From NCBI GenBank assembly GCA_945874585.1, contig CAMCHB010000077.1, positions 1-5,164 on the forward strand: 5,164 nucleotides of DNA, given 5' to 3'. The notes under the pieces are model-generated. The model saw only the letters and a list, made by a program, of their open reading frames with translations, did not search any database and was not told where the DNA came from. Made by a program: the position numbers and the translations under genes. This stretch comes from an uncultured Clostridium sp. (GTDB lineage Bacteria > Bacillota > Clostridia > TANB77 > CAG-508). Shown one piece after another: positions 1 through 5,121 of this stretch; position 1 is the stretch's first letter; each line of letters opens with the position of its first letter.

Positions 1-47
1 GAGATCAGCCTCGGTCTCGTGGGCTCGGAGATGTGTATAAGAGACAG
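1..47 (+). other. Illumina Nextera i7 adapter remnant (non-genomic)
   Basis: Bases 1-5 (GAGAT) match the end of the P7 primer. Bases 6-13 (CAGCCTCG) sit where an i7 index belongs and match my recollection of the N710 index as written in the primer. Bases 14-28 are GTCTCGTGGGCTCGG, and bases 29-47 are the Tn5 mosaic end AGATGTGTATAAGAGACAG. The order P7 tail, index, read-2 adapter, mosaic end is exactly that of a tagmentation library primer. This stretch is untrimmed library sequence at a contig end, not a transposon of the organism. Confidence 0.98.
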
Positions 48-63
48 ACTTTAATTCCTAATC

Positions 64-147
64 TGGTGCGGATGAGAGGAATCGAACCCCCACGTCAAAG
101 ACACTAGATCCTAAGTCTAGCGCGTCTGCCAGTTTCGCCACATCCGC
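64..147 (-). tRNA. tRNA-Leu(UAG)
   Basis: Read on the minus strand, the acceptor arms GCGGATG (147-141) and CATCCGC (74-68) pair fully. They are followed by discriminator A (67) and an encoded CCA (66-64). The anticodon stem CTAGA/TCTAG (120-116 with 108-104) encloses the loop CTTAGGA, with anticodon TAG at 113-111, which reads CUA and, by wobble, other CUN leucine codons. The T-loop is TTCGATT. The variable arm is long, as expected for a class II tRNA; the total is 84 nt including CCA. The gene runs toward the adapter-truncated contig end, so any further tRNAs or a terminator downstream are not visible. Confidence 0.97.
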
Positions 148-159
148 AAATCATTTATA

Positions 160-188
160 TATTAACACACTTCACTTTGTCTTGTCAA
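160..188 (-). promoter_or_regulatory. Sigma-A promoter of tRNA-Leu
   Basis: On the minus strand a perfect -35 TTGACA (plus-strand TGTCAA at 183-188) lies 17 bases from a -10 TTAATA (plus-strand TATTAA at 160-165). Transcription should begin about 6 nt before the mature tRNA 5' end at 147. That is the short leader usual for tRNA genes. Confidence 0.85.
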
Positions 189-205
189 GTCTAATTTCAT
201 AAATG

Positions 206-220
206 AAACAAATTTTGTTT
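206..220. repeat. Inverted repeat between divergent tRNA and ncRNA promoters
   Basis: AAACAAA (206-212), one T, then TTTGTTT (214-220) form a perfect 7-bp dyad. It sits between the tRNA promoter (minus strand) and the small-RNA promoter (plus strand). It could be a protein-binding site or a chance palindrome in AT-rich DNA. It has no GC core, so it is a poor terminator. Confidence 0.35.
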
Positions 221-238
221 ATACTTTTTATAAAAATC

Positions 239-275
239 TTGCATTTTTTCTAAAAGTGTGTGTAATGTGTATAAT
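239..275 (+). promoter_or_regulatory. Probable promoter of the small structured RNA
   Basis: A consensus -10 TATAAT lies at 270-275, with a TG at 266-267 just upstream that resembles an extended -10. Initiation would fall near 282, just before the first pairing element at 285. A TTGCAT at 239-244 is too far (25 bases) from this -10. It is 16 bases from the weaker hexamer TGTAAT (261-266), so two overlapping promoters are possible. The -10 is convincing; which -35 is used is uncertain. Confidence 0.6.
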
Positions 276-282
276 ATATAAT

Positions 283-472
283 AAGAGTAGTTCGTTCGCC
301 GAGTTAATTACGGGTCGACAGCTTGTCTGTTGGCAGTACACATAGATGTGAATTTTATCGTTATATTTTTACTCAAAAGCAGATATCTAATTTTAAAATA
401 GAAAATGCAACAATTTTCCAAAAACATAACAAAACCCTTTTATCATGATTGCATGGTAAAGGGGCTTTTTTC
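283..472 (+). ncRNA. Stand-alone structured non-coding RNA, family not assigned
   Basis: An RNA of about 190 nt is bounded by a -10 element at 270-275 and an intrinsic terminator at 435-476. It holds no credible ORF. Visible pairings are GAGTA (285-289) with TACTC (370-374) closing a domain, and GTCGACAG (314-321) with CTGTTGGC (327-334) around loop CTTGT. The latter is extended by TAC (309-311) with GTA (336-338). The hairpin CACA/TGTG (339-350, loop TAGA) begins directly after it, so the two can stack. CCG (299-301) could alternatively pair with CGG (311-313), hinting at a pseudoknot. The GC-richer core (about 290-340) stands out from its AT-rich surroundings, which suggests constrained sequence. 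The gene at 572 has its own promoter after the terminator, so this looks like an independent RNA and not a leader. I see no conserved core of T-box, TPP, FMN, SAM, lysine, glycine, c-di-GMP, SRP, tmRNA or RNase P RNA. 6S-like RNA and the raiA motif remain to be tested. Confidence 0.65.
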
Positions 473-476
473 TTTT
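435..476 (+). terminator. Intrinsic terminator of the small RNA
   Basis: CCCTTTTATCATG (435-447) pairs with CATGGTAAAGGGG (452-464) around the loop ATTG. This gives a 13-bp stem with two G-U pairs, and the run TTTTTTCTTTT follows at 466-476. This is a strong factor-independent terminator. Confidence 0.92.
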
Positions 477-497
477 AAAATCAAATGCGGTTAGATA

Positions 498-526
498 TTG
501 ACTAAATAAGGCAGGTGACATATAAT
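498..526 (+). promoter_or_regulatory. Sigma-A promoter of the flippase-glycosyltransferase operon
   Basis: TTGACT (498-503) and TATAAT (521-526) are separated by exactly 17 bases. Initiation is expected near 533, leaving a leader of about 40 nt before the GTG at 572. It lies downstream of the small-RNA terminator, which separates the two transcription units. Confidence 0.88.
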
Positions 527-571
527 AAAGGAAAATTGTATCAATCAAAGGAAAAAATATAGGAGGGTATC

Positions 572-934
572 GTGAAATTTGTATTGATTATAGCGTATTT
601 AATATTAACTGTATCAGGAGTCGTATTTATGAAATTGGGAGGAAATCCAGGAAGTCTAGCTTTAAAAGATGGAACCATCACATTAGGTATGAGTGTTGTC
701 AGTGGCATTGGATTTGTATGTTATTTGTGTAGTTTTTTATTGTTTACTCGTATAGTAACCATGTTTAATTTAAGCTACATATTTCCTATCTTAACAGGAA
801 TAGTTCAAATCTTGACATTGGTGGCATCTTCAGCTGTATTAAAGGAAAGCATTCCATGGCAATCTGCTGTAGGAGCATCTATAATTATTGTCGGTATTAT
901 TATTATGAACTTAAAACAAACACAAACGTCATAG
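572..934 (+). CDS. Small EamA/SMR-type membrane protein, probable polyprenyl-phosphate-sugar flippase
   Basis: The protein has 120 residues and starts at GTG 572 behind AGGAGG (561-566, 5-base spacing). It has four hydrophobic helices at about 3-20, 38-58, 68-89 and 95-113, with short loops and a short polar tail. This is the size and layout of the small multidrug resistance/EamA superfamily. The late segment LKESIPWQSAVGASIIIVGI resembles the closing EamA pattern (Leu-x-Glu, then a Gly-rich last helix). Related four-helix proteins such as ArnE/ArnF move lipid-linked sugars across the membrane. The gene is joined to a GT2 polyprenyl-phosphate glycosyltransferase by a 13-base gap, so the inferred role is flipping that enzyme's product from the inner to the outer leaflet, probably as a homo- or heterodimer. 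A drug or metabolite exporter is the alternative, because family membership alone does not fix the substrate. The stop codon TAG is embedded in the next gene's Shine-Dalgarno, which suggests coupled translation. Confidence 0.82.
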   Translation: MKFVLIIAYLILTVSGVVFMKLGGNPGSLALKDGTITLGMSVVSGIGFVCYLCSFLLFTRIVTMFNLSYIFPILTGIVQILTLVASSAVLKESIPWQSAVGASIIIVGIIIMNLKQTQTS

Positions 935-950
935 GAGGGAAGGAAACGTG
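932..950 (+). promoter_or_regulatory. Stop codon and ribosome binding site overlap linking the two genes
   Basis: The TAG stop at 932-934 shares bases with AGGAGG at 933-938, and the GTG start of the glycosyltransferase follows nine bases later at 948. Ribosomes ending the upstream gene finish on the next initiation signal. This fits translational coupling and balanced production of the two membrane partners. Confidence 0.75.
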
Positions 951-1889
951 GATAAAATTTCAATTGTTGTACCTTGTTACAACGAGGAAGAAGCGTTACC
1001 ATTTTTTTATAAAGCAATTGTAGAAGTTATGAAAAAAATGGAGCCAGTTGAATTTGAAATCATTTATGTAAATGATGGCTCAAAAGATAATACGCTAGGT
1101 CTTTTAAGAGAATTAGCGAAACAAGATTCACGCATGAGATATATTTCATTTTCTAGAAATTTTGGAAAAGAAGCTGCTATGTATGCTGGATTAACAGCTA
1201 CAACAGGTGATTATGTAGCTGTTATGGATGCTGATTTACAAGATCCGCCAGAACTTTTAGTCGAAATGTATGATATTCTAAAAAAAGAAGATTACGATTG
1301 TGTGGCAACAAGAAGGGTAAATCGTAAAGGAGAGCCACCAATTCGTTCATTTTTTGCAAAACTATTTTATAAAATTATCAACAAAATTTCCAATGCTAAT
1401 ATTGTAGATGGAGCAAGGGATTTTCGATTGATGAACCGAGAAATGACAGATAGCATTCTTTCTTTAGGCGAATACAATCGTTTTTCAAAAGGAATTTTTG
1501 GTTGGGTAGGTTTTCGAACCAAATGGTTAGAATATAAAAATGTAGAAAGAGTTGCAGGAAAAACCACTTGGTCATTCTGGAAATTATTTTTGTATTCAAT
1601 CGATGGAATTATTGCTTTTTCAACAACACCTCTTGTTATTTCTACTTTAATGGGATGTTTATTCTGCTTTTTAGCAATTATCATGGTGTTTGTCATTATC
1701 TTTAAAACCATTATGTATGGAGATCCGGTATCTGGATGGCCATCTACTGCCTGTATCATCTTATTTGTTGGTGGCATTCAGCTATTTTGCACGGGTATCA
1801 TAGGTCAGTATTTAGCTAAAACATATTTAGAAGTAAAGAAAAGACCAATCTATATTGTGAAAGAAACCGAGGAAAAACTTAAAAAATAG
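948..1889 (+). CDS. GT2 polyprenyl-phosphate glycosyltransferase (DPM1/GtrB/CsbB-like)
   Basis: The 313-residue enzyme starts with GTG behind AGGAGG. The GT-A fold opens with SIVVPCYNEEEALP (5-18), then VNDGSKDNT (41-49) and SFSRNFGKE (67-75). The metal-binding DxD lies in MDADLQDP (D94, D96), followed by GARDFRLMNR (155-164) and the acceptor-side pattern RVAGKTTWSFWKL (201-213). Two C-terminal helices follow at about 229-253 and 266-288, then a basic cytoplasmic tail. This arrangement and length match bactoprenol glycosyltransferases such as GtrB, CsbB and YkcC, which transfer a hexose from a UDP-sugar to undecaprenyl phosphate on the cytoplasmic face. All expected motifs are intact, so I infer an active enzyme. 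The sugar cannot be read from the sequence. The upstream small membrane protein is the likely flippase. The GT-C transferase that would pass the sugar to teichoic acid, protein or other polymer is not in this window. Confidence 0.92.
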   Translation: MDKISIVVPCYNEEEALPFFYKAIVEVMKKMEPVEFEIIYVNDGSKDNTLGLLRELAKQDSRMRYISFSRNFGKEAAMYAGLTATTGDYVAVMDADLQDPPELLVEMYDILKKEDYDCVATRRVNRKGEPPIRSFFAKLFYKIINKISNANIVDGARDFRLMNREMTDSILSLGEYNRFSKGIFGWVGFRTKWLEYKNVERVAGKTTWSFWKLFLYSIDGIIAFSTTPLVISTLMGCLFCFLAIIMVFVIIFKTIMYGDPVSGWPSTACIILFVGGIQLFCTGIIGQYLAKTYLEVKKRPIYIVKETEEKLKK

Positions 1890-1920
1890 GAAAATAGAAC
1901 GAAAAAATGATAGGAAGATA

Positions 1921-1949
1921 TTTACACATTATGTATACTATAGTATAAT
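1921..1949 (+). promoter_or_regulatory. Sigma-A promoter of the FxLYD-like membrane protein gene
   Basis: TTTACA (1921-1926) and TATAAT (1944-1949) are 17 bases apart, giving initiation near 1956 and a leader of about 65 nt. No terminator is visible after the glycosyltransferase, so read-through from the upstream operon is also possible. Confidence 0.8.
1934..1947. promoter_or_regulatory. Perfect palindrome overlapping the -10, possible operator
   Basis: TATACTATAGTATA at 1934-1947 is a perfect 14-bp palindrome covering the spacer end and four bases of the -10 hexamer. A dimeric repressor binding here would block RNA polymerase. The sequence is entirely AT-rich except for one C/G pair, so chance is a real alternative. 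No regulator gene lies nearby. Confidence 0.4.
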
Positions 1950-2022
1950 AATAAGGTAGAAAAACTTTATTCAAAAGATAACAGAACCAATTGAAAAGAG
2001 AAAAAATTGTTGGGGAGGAAAT

Positions 2023-2502
2023 ATGAGTAGAGTAAAGACATTTGCCAAATACTTTATAATGTTTATTTTAGTCTATTTTTTAGTAGATTTTATGGTAAAC
2101 AATATGATTCAAAATAGCTATGTAGAGATGGAAGATACCAGTGTCGCTCAAGATGTTGGTAGTTCGTATACGATAGAAGTAAAAAAAGCAACTAAAAATA
2201 TATCTGGTGGTGAATTGGAATTAAAAATTACGAAAAATGAAAATAAACCAGAAACCAAATATTTAAAAGTTGATTTTTACAATCAAGCTAATCAAATTAT
2301 TGGTTCACGTTATATCGATCCAACCAGTGTAGAGATTGGACAGAGCAAAGATATGGATATGAAATTTTCGTATAAGGATTATGACCATTCTAGAATATCA
2401 ACCATAGCAGAATTACCATCCAATGCACTAAATAGTAACAATGGTAAATATTTAGGATTAGCTGTTTTAATAGGATTGATTACATTATGTTATGTTTTAT
2501 AA
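2023..2502 (+). CDS. Two-TM membrane protein with FxLYD-like extracytoplasmic domain, function unknown
   Basis: The protein has 159 residues. It starts at ATG 2023 behind GGGGAGG (2012-2018). A basic N-terminus (R3, K5, K9) precedes a membrane helix at about 10-29. A polar, beta-rich domain follows (about 33-138), and a second helix at 142-159 ends the protein with no charged tail. The positive-inside rule suggests that the domain faces the outside. Within it, KYLKVDFYNQANQIIGS (79-95), then VEIGQSKDMDMKFSY (103-117), resembles the FxLYD pattern: a strand with Phe-Tyr, a turn, then a Gly-x-Ser segment leading into a Phe-containing strand. FxLYD domains are common in Gram-positive envelope proteins and have no single known role. 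I do not recognise the gene. It lies after a sugar-lipid operon but has its own promoter and terminator, so a link to glycosylation is only positional. Confidence 0.75.
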   Translation: MSRVKTFAKYFIMFILVYFLVDFMVNNMIQNSYVEMEDTSVAQDVGSSYTIEVKKATKNISGGELELKITKNENKPETKYLKVDFYNQANQIIGSRYIDPTSVEIGQSKDMDMKFSYKDYDHSRISTIAELPSNALNSNNGKYLGLAVLIGLITLCYVL

Positions 2503-2537
2503 AAAAAAATATATACTTTCGTAGTATATATTTTTTT
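2501..2537 (+). terminator. Intrinsic terminator, possibly bidirectional
   Basis: ATATATACT (2509-2517) pairs with AGTATATAT (2523-2531) around TTCGT. The stem is extended by an A run before it (2501-2508) and a T run after it (to 2537). It overlaps the stop codon of the upstream gene and cleanly separates it from the mreB-like unit. The matching A and T tracts mean it could act on either strand. Confidence 0.85.
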
Positions 2538-2545
2538 ATGTAATA

Positions 2546-2627
2546 GGAAAGAAATCATTTCCAATTTCGGAATGGATTCTTAAGGAAAAAAGAAATTCAA
2601 GAAATTTCTTAAATTTCCGGAAATAGG
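2546..2627. repeat. Cluster of TTTCC/GGAAA dyads forming an imperfect direct repeat upstream of mreB
   Basis: The segments 2549-2575 and 2599-2627 are related copies: each starts AAGAAAT, passes through a TTTC element, and ends AATTTC(C)GGAA(A)T(A)GG. Each has internal symmetry. AAGAAATTTCTT (2599-2610) and ATTTCCGGAAAT (2613-2624) are perfect 12-bp palindromes. In the first copy, 2549-2561 pairs with 2569-2581 with one mismatch and two wobbles. The cluster ends one base before the mreB -35 element. It is placed like a binding site for an activator, or a repressor array. Which protein binds is unknown. Confidence 0.55.
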
Positions 2628-2656
2628 TTGATATTTTGTACTACATGTAATATAAT
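2628..2656 (+). promoter_or_regulatory. Sigma-A promoter of mreB-mtaB
   Basis: TTGATA (2628-2633) and TATAAT (2651-2656) have a 17-base spacer. Initiation near 2663 gives a leader of about 33 nt. The ribosome binding site AAGGAG is at 2683-2688, seven bases before ATG 2696. Confidence 0.88.
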
Positions 2657-2695
2657 TGTAAAAATATTGTAATAAGTGAGAAAAGGAGAGATAGT

Positions 2696-3694
2696 ATGTT
2701 CAAATTCGGACAAGATATTGGGATAGATTTGGGAACAGCAACGGTTATTGCCTATGCAAAAGGAAGAGGAATTGTTCTTAGAGAGCCTTCAGTTGTAGCG
2801 GTTAATAGTGATACTAATGAGGTTTTAGCAGTTGGAAAAGAAGCAAGAAGAATGCTTGGTAGAACACCAGGAAATATCGTTGCAACAAGACCTCTAAAAG
2901 ATGGTGTTATTTCCGATTATACCGTAACCGAAAAAATGCTAAAGCATTTTATTACCAAAGTATGTGGACGCTTTATTTTTTCTCCTAGAATTATGATTTG
3001 TATTCCTTCTAAGGTAACAGAGGTAGAAAAAAAGGCTGTTATCGATGCTGCTCTTCAAGCTGGAGCACGCAAGGTTTATTTAATTGAAGAACCAATTGCT
3101 GCTGCAATAGGTGCTGGTATTGATATATCAAAACCATGTGGTAATATGATCGTTGATATCGGTGGAGGAACTACTGATATTGCAGTCATTTCACTTGGTG
3201 GATCTGTGGTTAGTAGTTCACTAAAAGTAGCAGGAGATAAATTTGATGAATATATTGTGAAATATATCAAAAAGAAACATAATATTATGATTGGTGAAAG
3301 AACAGCTGAAGATCTTAAAGTAAATATTGGATGTGTTTATCCAAGAATTCAAGACGTAGAAATGGATATTCGTGGTAGAGGATTGATTGATGGCTTACCA
3401 AAAACGATTACCATTAAATCAAGTGAAATCATGGAAGCATTGCAAGAACCTGCTTATCAAATTGTAGATGCAGTACATTCTGTCCTTGAAAAAACCCCAC
3501 CAGAATTATCAGCAGATATTAGTGATCGCGGCATTTATATGACAGGTGGAGGATGCTTGGTAAATGGACTAGATAAATTGCTAGCACAAGAAACAGGAAT
3601 TAACGTCATGATTGCTGAAGATGCTATTTCATGTGTGGCATTAGGAACTGGAAAAGCCTTAGATGATTTAGATAAATTAGATGGAAAAAAATAA
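2696..3694 (+). CDS. mreB: MreB/Mbl-family rod-shape actin homologue
   Basis: This 332-residue bacterial actin has the family's usual length. The nucleotide-binding motifs are all present: phosphate-1 DIGIDLGTATV (7-17), the catalytic-site region LIEEPIAAAIGAG (129-141, with the EE-P-AAAIG pattern), phosphate-2 VDIGGGTTDIAVIS (153-166) and the adenosine motif MTGGGCLVNGLDKLL (282-295). RRMLGRTPGNI (51-61) and RPLKDGVISDY (65-75) are hallmark MreB stretches. It should form ATP-bound membrane-associated filaments that guide the elongation machinery of the lateral wall. The sequence alone does not separate MreB from Mbl or MreBH. No mreC, mreD or spoIIID lies next to it here, so it is likely one of several paralogues and not the mreBCD copy. 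The start is fixed by AAGGAG seven bases upstream. It is followed 24 bases later by mtaB, probably on the same mRNA. Confidence 0.93.
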   Translation: MFKFGQDIGIDLGTATVIAYAKGRGIVLREPSVVAVNSDTNEVLAVGKEARRMLGRTPGNIVATRPLKDGVISDYTVTEKMLKHFITKVCGRFIFSPRIMICIPSKVTEVEKKAVIDAALQAGARKVYLIEEPIAAAIGAGIDISKPCGNMIVDIGGGTTDIAVISLGGSVVSSSLKVAGDKFDEYIVKYIKKKHNIMIGERTAEDLKVNIGCVYPRIQDVEMDIRGRGLIDGLPKTITIKSSEIMEALQEPAYQIVDAVHSVLEKTPPELSADISDRGIYMTGGGCLVNGLDKLLAQETGINVMIAEDAISCVALGTGKALDDLDKLDGKK

Positions 3695-3718
3695 AAATCA
3701 CTGAAAGGTAGTAGTAAG

Positions 3719-5063
3719 GTGAAACACGAAGAAAATAACAAGAAAAAGAAGGTATCTTTCTTTACATTGCGGTTGTAAAGTTAACCAATATGAAACAAAT
3801 GCTATGGCACAGAAATTTTTAGAAGCTGGTTATGAATGGACAGAATTTGACCAAAAGGCAGATGTTTATATTATTAACACATGCACCGTAACAAGTATGT
3901 CAGATAAAAAATCAAGACAAATGCTTCGCAAAGCAAGAGCCTTAAATGAAAAAGCAATCATTGTGGCAGTAGGATGTTATGCGCAAGTTTCTAAAAATGA
4001 GTTAGAGAAAATACCAGAGATTGATTTAATATTAGGAATCAACGAAAAAAATGATATTGTAAAATATGTAGAACAATATAAAACGGATGCTACTAGAATA
4101 GAAATAGCAAGTGATGTTATGCATCAAAGAGAATTTTTAGATTTTGGAGAGATTACGTTTTCAGAAAAAACAAGAGCGGTTATCAAAATAGAAGATGGAT
4201 GTGACCGCTTTTGTTCTTATTGTATTATTCCGTATGCAAGAGGAAGAGTAAGAAGTAGAAAGCCAGAATCCATTCTTAGAGAAATGGAACAATTGGCTAA
4301 AAGAGAAATCAAAGAAGTAGTTTTAACGGGGATTCACATTGCCTCTTATGGAAAAGATTTAGAACAAAACATTACTTTAATTGATTTATTGGAACAGTTA
4401 AATCAGGTAAATGGGATTCAACGTATCCGTTTAGGGTCTTTGGAGCCAACCATTATCACCGATGATTTTGTGAAACGTGTTACCAAATTAGAAAAAGTAT
4501 GCAATCATTTTCATTTGTCTTTGCAAAGTGCATGTGATGCTACATTAAAAAGAATGAATCGTCGCTATACAGTGGAAGAATTTAAGCAATGTATAAAACG
4601 CTTACGAGATGGGTATCATAACGAAGTAACATTAACAACCGATGTTATTGTTGGATTTCCAGGAGAAACTGAAACCGAATTTCAGACAACATTGGCAAAT
4701 TTACAAGAAATGCATTTTACTAAAATGCATGTGTTTAAATTTTCTCCACGAAAGGGAACAAAAGCTTTTGAAATGAAGGAACAAATTTCTCCTGAAATAA
4801 AGGAAAAGCGTAGTAAAAAGGTAATCGAATTATCAGATAAAAATGAAAGAGAATATGAAAAACAATACGAGGGAAAAATCATTCCTGTTTTAATGGAAAA
4901 AATCGAAGGTAATTGGATTACAGGGCATAGTACCAATTATTTAAAGGTATGTGCTCCGAAAATGAATGTTGAAAATGAAATTGTGATGGTTAAAATAGAA
5001 AAAGCGAAAAAAGGTGAACTAATGGGGGAAATCTTAACAGATTTTGTCACAGAACTGAAATAA
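3719..5063 (+). CDS. mtaB: tRNA t6A37 methylthiotransferase MtaB, with N-terminal frameshift
   Basis: MtaB adds a methylthio group to t6A at position 37 of ANN-decoding tRNAs, giving ms2t6A, using radical SAM chemistry and two [4Fe-4S] clusters. The long open frame from ATG 3804 (419 codons) has INTCTVTS and VGCYAQ with cluster cysteines C27 and C58. It also has the radical-SAM motif DGCDRFCSYC (C133, C137, C140), VVLTGIH, and DVIVGFPGETE. A TRAM-type RNA-binding tail begins at about residue 355. The family's opening TLGCKVNQYET motif lies upstream and is split. From GTG 3719 one frame reads ...KKKVSFFTL (ending 3769); after one extra base, C3770, the other frame reads GCKVNQYETNAM into ATG 3804. 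Without C3770 the protein would be 447 residues, the usual length, and would keep the first Fe-S cysteine. GAAAGG lies 10 bases before GTG 3719. The break is either a base error or a real mutation; ATG 3804 alone would yield a protein missing an essential ligand. Confidence 0.88.
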
Positions 5064-5079
5064 AAATGTAATAAAAAAA

Positions 5080-5095
5080 CAAGTCTAAATACTTG
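5080..5095. repeat. Short hairpin after mtaB, weak minus-strand terminator candidate
   Basis: CAAGT (5080-5084) and ACTTG (5091-5095) pair around CTAAAT. A run of seven A at 5073-5079 would be a U-tract if read on the minus strand. The 5-bp stem is weak, and there is no T run on the plus-strand side, so it is not a convincing terminator for mtaB. Confidence 0.25.
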
Positions 5096-5121
5096 CTAAA
5101 TGGTTAAAAATATAGTATATA
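5093..5121 (+). promoter_or_regulatory. Possible promoter for a gene beyond the window
   Basis: TTGCTA (5093-5098) and TATATA (5116-5121) have a 17-base spacing, and a purine-rich AAAAGAGG follows at 5123-5130. No ATG follows before the window ends. This may be the start of the next transcription unit, but AT-rich DNA gives such matches easily. Confidence 0.35.

Noticed and set aside
29..47. Tn5/IS50 mosaic end as a mobile element
   Set aside because: It is joined to an Illumina index and read-2 adapter, so it is library-derived and not a resident transposon.
348..401. Short GTG-initiated frame of 17 codons giving a hydrophobic peptide (MNFIVIFLLKSRYLILK)
   Set aside because: No ribosome binding site precedes it and it lies within the structured RNA. 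A toxin-like reading is not supported beyond hydrophobicity expected from T-rich DNA.
435..571. Riboswitch or attenuator controlling the gene at 572
   Set aside because: A complete promoter (498-526) lies between the terminator and the gene, and no alternative antiterminator pairing with the upstream RNA was evident.
805..1017. Minus-strand open frame crossing the flippase-glycosyltransferase junction
   Set aside because: It is antisense to two well-supported genes and has no recognisable protein features.
1367..1777. Minus-strand open frame of 136 codons inside the glycosyltransferase gene
   Set aside because: It lies antisense to an intact GT2 enzyme with all its motifs; no ribosome binding site or recognisable protein pattern, so it is a shadow.
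4682..4936. Minus-strand open frame within mtaB
   Set aside because: It is antisense to a conserved coding region with no initiation signal.
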